The translations under genes and the position numbers were made by a program. From positions 62,001 to 126,000 of the forward strand of contig JAAYVB010000043.1 of assembly GCA_012517405.1 (NCBI GenBank): a stretch of DNA of 64,000 nt, read 5' to 3'. Shown piece by piece: positions 1 to 9,778 of this stretch (within the stretch, counting starts at the first letter, position 1; every line of letters begins with the position of its first letter). The DNA comes from Propionibacterium sp. (lineage in GTDB: Bacteria > Actinomycetota > Actinomycetes > Propionibacteriales > Propionibacteriaceae). A model generated the notes under the pieces. It did no database searches. It was not told where the DNA came from and worked only from the letters and a program-made list of their open reading frames with translations.

Positions 1-763
1 GCGCCTCTTGCCCTAACGCTTGCCGGGCCAAGATGCCGACGGCGACGGCTCGGCGCCGGTCGAGATCGGTTCCCGGGATGGTTTCTGGTAGGGCGGGTAG
101 GGTCGTGGCGATTTGGGTGAGGACGTGGTCGAACAAGATTCCGTCGACCGGGTTGACGACACCCCAGAAGCTGACGTGTCCGTCTTCGATTGTGGAGACT
201 CGTACCCGGCGTGACTGGCGGCGGGCGTCGGCTCGTTGCCGGGCCAGGTCGGGGTCGGCGGCGATGATCAGTCCGGGCAGTGCTTTGATGACTCGTGACC
301 ACGGCATCGTGGCGGCGGCCTGGCTGAGCTTCTGGTCGACTTCCCGCGCGGCGGCGGCGGGTAGGTGGGCGCACTCGAGGCAGATCCGGTTCGCCTGCCA
401 GACCCGGACTTTCCCGGCGAGCACGGCTTGCCAGAGCAGGGGGTGGCGTTCTCGCAGGTCGAGGGCGTTACCGATCCGGGAGATCGCGGCTTGGGGTGAG
501 ATTCCTAGCACGGGGCCCAGTTCGAGGGCGAGGAACTCCCCGACTTGCGGGGTGCCGTCATGGCCGGGTTGTATCAACTGTTCGATTCCCGCATCGACTG
601 CGGCGGTGTCGACCTGCCAGAGGTCGGCGGTGTGGGTGATCGTCACCAACTCGGCGACCTCGGCGGCCAGTAACTGGTCGTGCGCATGAATCAACGCGTC
701 GAAGGCTTGTCTGCTGGTCTCCTGCCGGGCCAGGAATTCGGGGTCACAGATGGGGGTATCCAT
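1..763 (-). CDS. DUF222 / 13E12-family HNH endonuclease-like protein (3' end outside window)
   Basis: Reading the minus strand from the ATG at 763 gives an open frame to the window edge (about 254 codons, beginning MDTPICDPEFLARQ). It has the look of the DUF222 N-terminal domain of the actinobacterial 13E12/HNH family: helical, with a central LRERHPLLWQAVLAGKVRVW stretch and a later WGVVNPVDG. The HNH nuclease domain, normally C-terminal, would lie beyond position 1 and cannot be checked. A GGAG lies just upstream of the start, and a LexA-like palindrome sits 14 bases before it. Family members are multicopy and often tied to SOS induction; their exact biochemical role is poorly known. Confidence 0.8.
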   Translation of the reverse strand, partial: MDTPICDPEFLARQETSRQAFDALIHAHDQLLAAEVAELVTITHTADLWQVDTAAVDAGIEQLIQPGHDGTPQVGEFLALELGPVLGISPQAAISRIGNALDLRERHPLLWQAVLAGKVRVWQANRICLECAHLPAAAAREVDQKLSQAAATMPWSRVIKALPGLIIAADPDLARQRADARRQSRRVRVSTIEDGHVSFWGVVNPVDGILFDHVLTQIATTLPALPETIPGTDLDRRRAVAVGILARQALGQEA

Positions 764-776
764 GGCTCCATTGTAA

Positions 777-792
777 TCGAACACATATTCGA
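777..792. promoter_or_regulatory. LexA (SOS) box-like palindrome upstream of DUF222 gene
   Basis: The sequence TCGAACACATATTCGA matches the actinobacterial SOS box TCGAAC-N4-GTTCGA at 11 of 12 defined bases. It ends 14 bases upstream of the DUF222 gene start, so bound LexA would cover the promoter or ribosome binding site. Mycobacterial 13E12-family genes are known LexA targets, which supports the reading. Confidence 0.65.
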
Positions 793-996
793 ATACAGCA
801 GAACAGTGAAGACTTCTCTTCGATGTTTCTTCGCAGGACTTCCGCCAGGCAGCCTTGTTCAAGCCGAAGTCGCGGCGTCCGAAGTCGTCTCCGACGAAGC
901 TGGCCAATGACATGAAGGCCCAGGCCCCGATGTGCGGCTGCATCGGAACCCTCTGGCGATCTCATGGGATCCGACGCCGAGCAACGCCCCGCCCAC

Positions 997-3264
997 TCAC
1001 CCCAGCAGCACGCTGAGCAACTCGGCCGCCGACGACTTGTCGAGCATCCGGTTGCCGTTGCCGCACTTGGGTGAAACGCAACACGACGGGCAGCCGGTCT
1101 CACAGTCGCAGCTGGTCAGCCGCTCCAAAGCGGCCCGCCACCAGGCCTCGGCCACGTCGAAGCCGCGCTCGGCATATCCCGAACCACCGGGCATGCCGTC
1201 GTGCACGAAGATCGTGCACAGCTGCGTGTCGGGATGCAGCGCCGTCGACAGCCCGCCGATATCCCAGCGGTCACAGGGTGCGAACGCCGGCAGCAGACCG
1301 ATCGCGGTGTGCTCGGCCGCATGCACCGCAGCCCCCAGCCGCGCCACCGAGAACGACAATCGCGCGACGACCTCGTCCGGTATCAGCCACCACATCGACT
1401 GGGTGGTCATCTGCCGCCTGGGCAACTCCAGCGGTGTCTCGTCCCACACATCCGAGGTGAGCGAATCGCGCCGCAGATAGCCGGTCACCTGGCTCGACAG
1501 CTCGACCTCGCCGCGGCAGATCACTCCGTTCCCGCATCGCCGTTGCGCCTGGGTATGCACCACCCGCACCTCGCTGGTGCCCAGCGGCTGCGTGTAATAC
1601 GGCAGCTCAACCGAACGCACCAGGGCCACCGACTCGTCCGGAAGATATTGAACTACCAGCCACTGTTCGCCCTGATGCAGGTAGACGGCGCCCTCGTGAA
1701 CCGTTCGGTCGGCGGCGCCGTGGTCGACGCTGCCCAGCACGCGTCCGGTGTCGGCCTCGACGATCTCGACCGGGTGATCATGCGAACCCCGCAGATCGAT
1801 CTCGTCGACGGCCCGATAGTCCTTGGTCCAGAACCAGCCACTCGGCCGCGCGCGCAGCACCCCCCGCTCACTCAACGTGCCGGCCACTGACGTCATCGTC
1901 GGGCCGAACCACCGTTCGTCCGCGGGTTTCAGCGGCGCCTCCTGCGCGGCCGCCGCCAACTGCGGCCCCAGCACGTAGGGGTTCTGCGGATGCAGCACCG
2001 TCTGCTCCACCGGACGGTCGAAGATGAATTCCGGATGGTCGAGCAGATGGCCGTCCAGAGGATCATCGCGGGCGATCATCACCACCAGGGCATCCCGGTC
2101 GCCGCGCCCCGCGCGTCCCGACTGCTGCCAGAACGATCCCAGGGTGCCCGGGAACCCGGCCATCACCACCGCATCCAACCCGGTGATGTCGATGCCCAAC
2201 TCCAAGGCATTGGTCGCAGCCACCCCGGCAAGCTGTCCCGACCGCAGCCGGGATTCCAGCTCCCGGCGATCACCCGCCAGATAGCCCGAGCGATAGCTGG
2301 CCACCCGGCGCCCCGACCCGATGCGATCGGTGGCACGCAAGGCGATCAGCTCCGCCTGGGTGCGGCTGGCGACGAAGGTGATCACCTGCTGGCCGTCGTC
2401 CACCAGCCTCGCCAGCAGATCGGACGCCTCACCCGGCGCGTCGGTAGCCGGACGCCACAAGACGACATCGCGTGCCGCATGCGGCGAAGCATCCTGGCAG
2501 ACCTCCAGCAGCGGATCGTTCTCGCCGATCAGCAGCGCTCCCGAGCGTCCGGCGTCACTGGCCGTCGCCGAAGTCAGGACGAAGACCGGATCGGCGCCAT
2601 AGGCATGACACAGCCGCCGCAGGCGACGCAGCACCCCCGAGACCTGCGACCCGAAGACTCCGCGATAGCGGTGTGCCTCGTCGACCACCACATAACGCAG
2701 CGACCCTAAGAACCCGGACCACTGCGAGTGATTGGGCAGCACCGATCGGTGCAGCATGTCGGGATTGCTCAGCACGAAACTCGCGTAGTCGCGCGCGAAT
2801 CGTCGCTCCATGGACGACGAATCGCCATCCAGGCAGGAGACCTGCCAGCCCGACGGTCCGAGCTTGCGAGCCGCCGCCCACTGATCGTGAGCCAAGGCCT
2901 TGGTGGGGGCCAGATAGAGCGCCGTGTGGCGCGCCACGCCCAGTCTCGATCTCAGATCGCCGGTGGTGACGCCCAGGCTCGCGACCTGCGCACGGACTGC
3001 GGTCGCGGCCATGATCGGCAGCAGATAGCCCAGCGACTTGCCCGACGCCGTCGCCGTGCTCACCGCCACGTGCTGACCAGCCCAGGCCGCGTCGGCGGCC
3101 ATCACCTGATGCAGCCACGGCCGTTCGATACCCGCACCGGTCACTGCGTCCCGAACGGCGCCGGGCAACCAGGTTGGCCACTCGGCGCACTGCCCGTCGA
3201 GGGCATCGCGATGGCGCACGCAGACCACTCGCGGATCGTGCGCCAGCCAGCCGGGAATCGCCAC
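997..3264 (-). CDS. DEAD/DEAH-box superfamily 2 DNA helicase with DUF1998 Cys cluster (SftH/Rv3649 type)
   Basis: An ATP-dependent SF2 DNA helicase. Visible motifs in order: Walker A TATASGKS (about residues 70-77), DEAH in VVDEAHRYRG, SATAS (motif III), TNALELGIDI (motif V) and QQSGRAGR (motif VI). At the C-terminus is the four-cysteine cluster CDCETGCPSCC with further Cys, typical of DUF1998. This layout is that of mycobacterial SftH/Rv3649. The frame is open to an ATG at 3348, but that would run over the divergent methyltransferase start; the GTG at 3264 has AAGG about 8 bases upstream and gives 755 aa. The divergent neighbour and topA next to it match the mycobacterial order. Confidence 0.88.
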   Translation of the reverse strand: MAIPGWLAHDPRVVCVRHRDALDGQCAEWPTWLPGAVRDAVTGAGIERPWLHQVMAADAAWAGQHVAVSTATASGKSLGYLLPIMAATAVRAQVASLGVTTGDLRSRLGVARHTALYLAPTKALAHDQWAAARKLGPSGWQVSCLDGDSSSMERRFARDYASFVLSNPDMLHRSVLPNHSQWSGFLGSLRYVVVDEAHRYRGVFGSQVSGVLRRLRRLCHAYGADPVFVLTSATASDAGRSGALLIGENDPLLEVCQDASPHAARDVVLWRPATDAPGEASDLLARLVDDGQQVITFVASRTQAELIALRATDRIGSGRRVASYRSGYLAGDRRELESRLRSGQLAGVAATNALELGIDITGLDAVVMAGFPGTLGSFWQQSGRAGRGDRDALVVMIARDDPLDGHLLDHPEFIFDRPVEQTVLHPQNPYVLGPQLAAAAQEAPLKPADERWFGPTMTSVAGTLSERGVLRARPSGWFWTKDYRAVDEIDLRGSHDHPVEIVEADTGRVLGSVDHGAADRTVHEGAVYLHQGEQWLVVQYLPDESVALVRSVELPYYTQPLGTSEVRVVHTQAQRRCGNGVICRGEVELSSQVTGYLRRDSLTSDVWDETPLELPRRQMTTQSMWWLIPDEVVARLSFSVARLGAAVHAAEHTAIGLLPAFAPCDRWDIGGLSTALHPDTQLCTIFVHDGMPGGSGYAERGFDVAEAWWRAALERLTSCDCETGCPSCCVSPKCGNGNRMLDKSSAAELLSVLLG

Positions 3265-3346
3265 GGAATCAACCTTGCCACGTCCGCTCGGCCGAACCCG
3301 CCGCCGACCCGCGCTGGGACCGGCATGTAACAGTGGAAGGGTGAAC

Positions 3347-4825
3347 ATGATCGATGCACTGCGCGACGCCTTGATGTCGGCCGATTACACCGTGGACACG
3401 GTGCTCGCCCGCATCGGCGAGGCCGGGCAGGCCGGGCTGGACCGCAATTGCACGGTGCCCGCCCGCGAGGCCCTCGGCGATGACCAGACCCCGCTCGCGA
3501 CCTTGATCAAGCTCTTTCCGCTCAACCTGCCGGTCTCGAGCTCGGCCGCCGAAGCGGCGCTACCGCTGGAGGCACTGATGGACGAAGGTCTGCTGGAGGT
3601 AGGCCCGGATGGCCGCATCCAGGCCCCTGTCGACGTGCGTCCCTACGGCTTCGAAACCTCCGAAGGTCAGTGGGACGGCTGGGTGGTGTCCGATCCGACA
3701 CCCGGTCTCGACTACCGGACCCAACCGATCAAACCCGACTATGTGCTCGGCGTCAGTTCCGCGTCCACCACCTTGGCGCAGCTGACCATCGACAGTCAGG
3801 TCGGCAGTGCACTCGATCTGGGCACCGGCTGCGGCGTCCAGAGTCTGCACCTGTCGGCCCACGCCGACCGGATCACGGCTACCGACGTGAACCCGCGGGT
3901 GCTTAAGCTCGCCAAGATCACCGCGGAGCTCAACGAGGTCGACGTCGACCTGCGCGACGGCAGCCTCTATGACCCGGTCGCCGACGACAGGTTCGATCTG
4001 ATCGTCACGAACCCGCCCTATGTGATGAGCCCTCCGAGCGGTGAGCGGCTGGCCTATCGAGAGACAGATTTCAGTGCGGACGGCCTCATTCGCAAGGTCG
4101 TCACCGGGTCGATCGATCACCTGAACGAGGGCGGAATCTGCCAGGTGCTCGCCAACTGGGCGATCACCGGCGATCAGCCTTGGGAGGATCGCCTCAGCGG
4201 CTGGGCGCCGGCGGGAGCCGACATGTGGGTGATCGAACGCGAGCGGCTCGATCCGTACGCCTATATAGAACTGTGGCTCACCGACGCCGGCCTGGCGGGT
4301 GACCCCAGCTGGTCGGCCCGCTACCGGGAATGGCTCGACTACTTCACCGAACTGGGCATCCGGGCCATCGGGATGGGCTGGATCACCATCACCAATGCGG
4401 GCCGTCAGACACCCGATATCACCATCGAATCGTGGCCACACGCGGTGCATCAGCCAGTCGGCCCCGCCATCGCCGCTCGTCAACGCGATATCACGGCGGC
4501 CCGGGCCAGCGATGAGCAGCTGCTGGCCAGCAGCCTGAAGCTGCGCGAAGACATCGTCCAGGAGACTCTGGGAACCCCCGGGGCCGAGGATCCGCAGTAC
4601 GTGGTGCTGCGCCAGCACACCGGCCTGAAGCGCGCGTTGCGGGTCGACACTGCACTGGGCGGGGTACTCGGAGCCTGTGATGGCAGCCTGCCCCTGGGGG
4701 TTATCATCGACGCGGTCGCGGGGCTGTTGGACGCCGATCCGCATGCGCAACGCACAATCCTGCTGCCCACCATCCGCCAGGCGCTCGCCGAGGGATATTT
4801 CGAATCCCCTGTCGTCGCGTGGTAG
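3347..4825 (+). CDS. class I SAM-dependent methyltransferase with NPPY motif
   Basis: A 492-aa protein. A central Rossmann methyltransferase core shows the SAM-binding motif DLGTGCGVQSLHL, the acidic strand-2 end ITATDVNPR and the catalytic NPPY in FDLIVTNPPYVMSP. NPPY marks enzymes that methylate an amide or exocyclic amino nitrogen (PrmC glutamine methylases, adenine/guanine-N2 rRNA or DNA methylases). The roughly 150-residue N-terminal region looks like a winged-helix substrate-recognition part, and the C-terminal region is an actinobacterial extension. The ATG at 3347 is preferred because GGAAGG ends 6 bases before it; an adjacent in-frame GTG at 3341 abuts that site. The target is not deducible from sequence. 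Confidence 0.8.
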   Translation: MIDALRDALMSADYTVDTVLARIGEAGQAGLDRNCTVPAREALGDDQTPLATLIKLFPLNLPVSSSAAEAALPLEALMDEGLLEVGPDGRIQAPVDVRPYGFETSEGQWDGWVVSDPTPGLDYRTQPIKPDYVLGVSSASTTLAQLTIDSQVGSALDLGTGCGVQSLHLSAHADRITATDVNPRVLKLAKITAELNEVDVDLRDGSLYDPVADDRFDLIVTNPPYVMSPPSGERLAYRETDFSADGLIRKVVTGSIDHLNEGGICQVLANWAITGDQPWEDRLSGWAPAGADMWVIERERLDPYAYIELWLTDAGLAGDPSWSARYREWLDYFTELGIRAIGMGWITITNAGRQTPDITIESWPHAVHQPVGPAIAARQRDITAARASDEQLLASSLKLREDIVQETLGTPGAEDPQYVVLRQHTGLKRALRVDTALGGVLGACDGSLPLGVIIDAVAGLLDADPHAQRTILLPTIRQALAEGYFESPVVAW

Positions 4826-4874
4826 CTTCCCGACTGTCACAGCCTGACAACAACTGACCCTGAAGGACCGCAAC

Positions 4875-7610
4875 GTGGCCAATGCACCCCGCCGACTGGT
4901 GATCGTCGAGTCGCCCACCAAGGCGACCATGCTCACACGCTTCCTGGGATCGGGCTACGTCGTGGAGTCCAGCCGCGGCCACATCCGCGACCTGCCCACC
5001 AACGCCTCCGAGGTGCCCGCGAAGTACAAGGGTCTGCCCTGGGCCCGGCTCGGCGTCGACGTCGAGGACGATTTCGCGCCGCTATACGTTGTCAGCGCCG
5101 ACAAGAAGCCTGTCATCCGCAAACTCAAAGAGCTGCTCAAGGACGTCGACGAGCTCTATCTGGCAACTGATGAGGACCGCGAAGGGGAGGCCATCGCCTG
5201 GCATCTGCTCGCGGAACTGAAGCCCAAGGTGCCGGTCAAGCGGATGGTCTTCCACGAGATCACCCCCGAAGCCATCGCTGCGGCCGTCGCCAACCCCCGC
5301 GAGCTCGATATCGACCTGGTGGACGCCCAGGAGACCCGACGCATCCTGGACCGGCTCTACGGCTACGAGGTCTCCCCGGTGCTGTGGAAGAAGGTCATGC
5401 CGAAGCTGTCGGCCGGACGCGTGCAGTCGGTCGCGACCCGGCTGGTCGTCGACCGCGAACGCGAGCGGATGGCATTTACCTCGGCGTCCTACTGGGATCT
5501 GCTCGCCACCTTGGATGCCGGCGCCGCCGCGACGCCTCGCAAGTTCGATGCCCGGCTCACCGGCCTGAACGACTGGAAGGTCGCTCGCGGCGCCGACTTC
5601 GATTCCGACGGCAAGCTCATCTCCGATGCCTTCGTGGTGGACGAGAAGTGCGCCGGCGACCTCGCCGAGGCGTTGAAGCAGGCCAGCTTCGCGGTGGACT
5701 CGGTGGAGGCCAAGCCGTTCACCCGCCGTCCCGCCGCGCCTTTCCGCACCACGACGCTGCAGCAGGAGGCCGGACGCAAGCTCGGCTTCACGACCGACCG
5801 CACCATGCGGGTCGCCCAAGAGCTCTACGAATCGGGCTACATCACTTATATGCGTACCGATTCGGTCTCGCTGTCGGAGCAGGCCATCACGGCCGCCCGC
5901 AAGCAGGCCCGAGCACTGTACGGCGACGATTACGTGCCGGCCTCGCCGCGGGTCTACGCGTCCAAGGTGAAGAACGCGCAGGAAGCCCACGAGGCCATCC
6001 GGCCCGCCGGCGACTCCTTCCGCACCCCCGCGCAGGCCAAGCTGGTCGGTGACCAGGCCCGGCTCTACGAACTGATCTGGCAGCGCACCGTCGCCTCCCA
6101 GATGACAGACGCGCGCGGTCAGGCGGTGTCGGTGAAGATCGCTGCCGAACTGGCGCAGCGGCTGCGGGCCGGCGCCGAAATGGCCACCGTCGACATCCAT
6201 CGCGCCGTCTTCTCGGCCTCGGGACGCACGATTACCTTCCCGGGTTTCCTCAAGGCCTATGCCGACGTCGCCGACGACGAGCAGGGTGAACAGGCCAAGC
6301 TGCCCCAGCTGGCCCCCGACCAGCATCTCGACTTGTCCGAGATCGCGACCGAGAGCCATCAGACTAAGCCCCCGGCCCGCTACACCGAGCCGACGCTGAT
6401 CGCCAAGCTCGAAGAGCTCGAAATCGGGCGCCCGTCGACCTATGCATCGATCATCCGCACCATCACCGCCCGCGACTACGTCTACAAGAAGGGCACCGCG
6501 CTGGTGCCGACCTGGTTGGCGTTCGCGGTCACCCGCTTGCTCGTCGAGCACTTCCCGCGGCTGGTCGACTACCAGTTCACCGCCGCCCTGGAAGACAAAC
6601 TGGACGAAATCGCGGGCGGCGACGCCCAACGGCTGCAGGTGCTCAACGACTTCTTCTACGGTGCCCCCGGTCACGAGCGCGAAGGCCTGCACGACATGGC
6701 CACCGACCTCGGCGACATCGATGCCCGAGCCGTGTCGACCTTCCGGATCGGTGACCCCGAAGCCGGCATCAATGTCCGGGTCGGACGCTACGGCACCTAT
6801 GTCGAGGATGCGGAGGCGAATCGTGCCAACGTCCCCGAGGACATGGCCCCCGATGAGCTGACCCTGGAGGTCGCCAAGCAGTTGCTGGCCACCCCGGCCG
6901 GTGAGGAGCGCGAACTCGGCACCGATCCGGCCACCGGCCATCCGATCGTTGCCCGCACCGGACGCTACGGCCCCTACGTGACCGAGGTGCTCGAGGACGA
7001 TGAGTCGCTGCCGAAGTCGAAGCGGCCCAAGCCGCGCACCGCATCGCTGTTCTCGTCCATGCAGCTCGATACCGTCACCTTGGACGATGCGCTGAAGTTG
7101 CTCAGCCTGCCCCGCTTGGTCGGTACCGATGACGAGGGTGTGGAAATCACCGCTCAGAACGGACGCTACGGTCCTTACATCAAACGCGGCAATGATTCTC
7201 GCACCCTGCCCAGCGAGGAATCGCTGTTCACTGTCACCTTGGAGCAGGCCAAAGAGTTGCTGGCGGCTCCCCGTACCCGCGGACGCCGGGCAGCCGCCGC
7301 CCCGTTGGCCGAACTGGGGGACGATCCGGCGACCGGCAAGCCGCTGGTGATCAAGGATGGCCGCTTCGGCCCCTACATCACCGACGGTGAGTACAACGTG
7401 ACCGTGCCGAAGAGCCAGCCGATCAACGAGGTCAGCCTGGAGATGGCCGCCGACCTGATCGCAGCGAAACGTGCCAAGGGTCCGGCACCTGCGAAGAAGA
7501 CCCGGCGGACCTCCGCCAAGTCGTCGCCGAGCAAGGCCACGAAGGCATCCGGCAGCGCATCGACATCGAAGAAGACCCCGAAGCCCGCATCGGGAGCATC
7601 CTCGGCATAA
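4875..7610 (+). CDS. topA: DNA topoisomerase I (type IA)
   Basis: Relaxes negatively supercoiled DNA by a 5'-phosphotyrosine strand-passage mechanism. The TOPRIM domain (IVESPTKA near residue 10; acidic cluster TDEDREGEA around 98-106) is followed by the type IA core with the nucleophile Tyr325 in YITYMRTDS. The C-terminus has repeated domains of the form GRYGPYI/GRFGPYI and ends in a Lys/Ser/Ala-rich basic tail, as in other actinobacterial TopA; there are no zinc fingers. Start is a GTG at 4875 with GAAGGA 7 bases upstream. An inverted repeat TGTCA-N5-TGACA at 4835-4849 lies in the promoter region and may be an operator. Confidence 0.97.
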   Translation: MANAPRRLVIVESPTKATMLTRFLGSGYVVESSRGHIRDLPTNASEVPAKYKGLPWARLGVDVEDDFAPLYVVSADKKPVIRKLKELLKDVDELYLATDEDREGEAIAWHLLAELKPKVPVKRMVFHEITPEAIAAAVANPRELDIDLVDAQETRRILDRLYGYEVSPVLWKKVMPKLSAGRVQSVATRLVVDRERERMAFTSASYWDLLATLDAGAAATPRKFDARLTGLNDWKVARGADFDSDGKLISDAFVVDEKCAGDLAEALKQASFAVDSVEAKPFTRRPAAPFRTTTLQQEAGRKLGFTTDRTMRVAQELYESGYITYMRTDSVSLSEQAITAARKQARALYGDDYVPASPRVYASKVKNAQEAHEAIRPAGDSFRTPAQAKLVGDQARLYELIWQRTVASQMTDARGQAVSVKIAAELAQRLRAGAEMATVDIHRAVFSASGRTITFPGFLKAYADVADDEQGEQAKLPQLAPDQHLDLSEIATESHQTKPPARYTEPTLIAKLEELEIGRPSTYASIIRTITARDYVYKKGTALVPTWLAFAVTRLLVEHFPRLVDYQFTAALEDKLDEIAGGDAQRLQVLNDFFYGAPGHEREGLHDMATDLGDIDARAVSTFRIGDPEAGINVRVGRYGTYVEDAEANRANVPEDMAPDELTLEVAKQLLATPAGEERELGTDPATGHPIVARTGRYGPYVTEVLEDDESLPKSKRPKPRTASLFSSMQLDTVTLDDALKLLSLPRLVGTDDEGVEITAQNGRYGPYIKRGNDSRTLPSEESLFTVTLEQAKELLAAPRTRGRRAAAAPLAELGDDPATGKPLVIKDGRFGPYITDGEYNVTVPKSQPINEVSLEMAADLIAAKRAKGPAPAKKTRRTSAKSSPSKATKASGSASTSKKTPKPASGASSA

Positions 7611-7650
7611 TCGAAGAAACACACGCAACTCCGACGGCAGGACTACCGAC

Positions 7651-9123
7651 ATGGCCAAGCGTCACCGCAGCTATCTCTTCGAGATGCCGTACCAGGTGGA
7701 TGCGCCGATCCTGACCGATCAGGCGTCCGGGATCGATCGGGTGCTGCTGCGGTGCCGGCCCGACCGGCCGGTCAGCACCATCACTTTGTTCGATACCACC
7801 GACGAGCGGCTCAGTCTCGCCGGGGTGCTGTTGGCCCACCGGGTCGTCGACCAACGCGGTGAGTGGCTGCTCAGGGCAACCGACTGGCAGCCCTGGTTGC
7901 CGGAGCAATATATCGAGCCGCTGGATGCCGGCGATGATCTGCCCGAGGACTTGGGCGTCCTGTTGTCGGGTTTTCGCAGGCGAGCCGCGCTCGGGCCGGT
8001 GGCCAGCGTCGTGGTGGAGCGGGCCTGCTATGTGCTGTTGGACGCCGAAGGCGTCGAACTCGGCGAGGTTCGTGACGACCGGGTGACCGTCCGGCGTGGC
8101 GGGCTGGCGGTGGCCCGGCAACGCGATGTCACCTTCAAGCCCGGCGACAAGATCACCGCGCTGCAGCGCAGCGTGGTGATCGAACGGCTCGGCGAGGCCG
8201 GCGGCGCCAAGGTGGCCGAATTCATCGAACCGATCGAACGGCTGACCGCGATCACCCATCCGGTCAGCTCCCCGCCGAGTCCGCCCCAGCCCTCCAAGAT
8301 CAGCGCCGAGGACTACCTGGCCTGGCTGTTCACCGACCGGTTGCATGCGGTGTTGCGCGCAGACCTGCGGGTCCGCAAACAGGATCAGCCCGATACCGGG
8401 CTGCTGGCCGACGAACTGACCAGGGCCGCTGACACCGTGCGTGGGCTGGACTGCCTGATCGACCCTGCCTGGGCCAGTGAGTTCATCTGGCAGATCGACA
8501 AGGTCATCGCGCGTCCGGCGCGCACCAACCCGGCCGAACTCGGCGAGGCCTACTTCGATGCCCTCGACCTGCTGGCCTCGGCCGCGCGGGCACCCAGGCT
8601 GCGTCCGGTCGAGGACGACGGCTGGCCTGCGGAGACGACCGAGCCCGGCAGCGCCCGAGCACTGTTGCGATCGTGTGTCCGCCAGCAGCTCACCGGCATG
8701 CTCGCGTCGGTCGACGCCCTGAGCGACGACAGCGGCGACCAAGAATGGTCTGCCGCGCTGGAGCGCGCCCAAGACCTGGTGCGCACCCTGGAGGCCGGCG
8801 AACCGGTGCTCGGCAAGGTGAAGGGCCGCGTCCGTCGGGTCAGCAAGCTGCTGGCCGCTCTCGGCACGACCGCGAATCGCGACCTGGCCGCCGACGAGGC
8901 CACCGTTTCAGCGATGAGCCCGGCCGAGGCCTACCAGGCCGGACGCGACTACCAGCGGTGGCTGGACCAGGTGCGCACCCCGCGCCGCGAGTTCCTCGAA
9001 GCCTGGCCGAAGACGCGTGCCAAGCTGCTGGCGGAATGGCCCGAGACCACCTCGCCGGACCAGGACGAACCGCCGGCGCTGCCCACCGCGGAACCGACCC
9101 CCGCACAGGTGACCGATGAGTGA
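7651..9123 (+). CDS. conserved protein, CYTH-like N-terminus and helical CHAD-like C-terminus
   Basis: A 490-aa protein between topA and tmk; its stop codon lies inside tmk (8-base overlap), so it is co-transcribed with tmk-holB. Residues about 1-215 alternate short charged beta strands (ALGPVASVVVERACYVLLD, ELGEVRDDRVTV, ITALQRSVVIERL) and resemble a CYTH triphosphate tunnel domain. From about 225 the protein is alpha-helical with many Arg/Glu, like a degenerate CHAD domain, which binds polyphosphate in other proteins. The N-terminal ExExK signature of CYTH enzymes is not evident, so catalysis is doubtful. The assignment is from secondary-structure pattern only. The ATG at 7651 begins MAKRHRSYLFEMPYQ. 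Confidence 0.5.
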   Translation: MAKRHRSYLFEMPYQVDAPILTDQASGIDRVLLRCRPDRPVSTITLFDTTDERLSLAGVLLAHRVVDQRGEWLLRATDWQPWLPEQYIEPLDAGDDLPEDLGVLLSGFRRRAALGPVASVVVERACYVLLDAEGVELGEVRDDRVTVRRGGLAVARQRDVTFKPGDKITALQRSVVIERLGEAGGAKVAEFIEPIERLTAITHPVSSPPSPPQPSKISAEDYLAWLFTDRLHAVLRADLRVRKQDQPDTGLLADELTRAADTVRGLDCLIDPAWASEFIWQIDKVIARPARTNPAELGEAYFDALDLLASAARAPRLRPVEDDGWPAETTEPGSARALLRSCVRQQLTGMLASVDALSDDSGDQEWSAALERAQDLVRTLEAGEPVLGKVKGRVRRVSKLLAALGTTANRDLAADEATVSAMSPAEAYQAGRDYQRWLDQVRTPRREFLEAWPKTRAKLLAEWPETTSPDQDEPPALPTAEPTPAQVTDE

Positions 9124-9778
9124 TCGCGGTCTCTTCGTCGTCATCGAAGGCGGCGACCGGGTCGGCAAGTCCACTCAGGTGCGGGCACTGGCGGCAGCCC
9201 TGGAGCTGTCCGGCGTCGACCACGTCATCACCCACGAGCCGGGCGGCACCCCGGTCGGAAACACCCTGCGTGATCTGCTGCTTGACCCCGAATCCGATCT
9301 GGACGACCGCTGCGAAGCCCTGCTGTATGCAGCTGACAAGGCACAACATGTGTCCCGGGTGGTGCTTCCCGCCCTGGCCGCCGGGCAGACCGTGGTCAGC
9401 GACCGCTACGTCGGCTCAATGCTGGCCTACCAGGGGGCAGGCCGACGCCTCAATGTCGATGACCTCAAGGCGATCGCCGGCTGGGCCACCGGGGGATTGC
9501 GGCCCGATCTGACGGTGATACTCGACATCGAACCGGCCAGGGCGGTCGCCAGGGCCCGCAATCTCGACCGGCTGGAACTGGCCGGCGCCGATTTCCATGC
9601 CCGGGTGCGGGACGCCTTCCTCGTGCAGGCCGCGGACGATCCCGACCGTTATCTGGTGCTGCCGGCTTTGGTGAGCGTGCGCACCACCGCAGCCAAGATC
9701 CGGACTGCGGTCGGCACGCTGCTGGGCCGCGAACTCGCCATCCCGGAACTGCACGAACCCAGTCAACGCCATGGCTGA
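9116..9778 (+). CDS. tmk: thymidylate kinase
   Basis: Phosphorylates dTMP to dTDP for DNA synthesis. 220 aa with the P-loop GGDRVGKST at about 11-19 (Arg replaces the more usual Gly/Ser in the loop), the dTMP-binding HEPGGTPVGNTLR and the DRY-type motif SDRYVGSMLAYQGAGR. Overlaps the upstream gene by 8 bases and holB downstream by 8, forming a compact tmk-holB pair as in many bacteria. Confidence 0.95.
   Translation: MSDRGLFVVIEGGDRVGKSTQVRALAAALELSGVDHVITHEPGGTPVGNTLRDLLLDPESDLDDRCEALLYAADKAQHVSRVVLPALAAGQTVVSDRYVGSMLAYQGAGRRLNVDDLKAIAGWATGGLRPDLTVILDIEPARAVARARNLDRLELAGADFHARVRDAFLVQAADDPDRYLVLPALVSVRTTAAKIRTAVGTLLGRELAIPELHEPSQRHG

Noticed and set aside
33-689. 218-codon plus-strand frame at the window start
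   Set aside because: The minus-strand DUF222 reading explains the region; this frame is Arg/Ser-rich noise.
5082-7658. 858-codon open frame on the minus strand opposite topA
   Set aside because: Antisense shadow of a strongly conserved gene; the protein has no domain signature and skewed composition (Gly, Arg, Val, Asp from complementing GC-rich codons).
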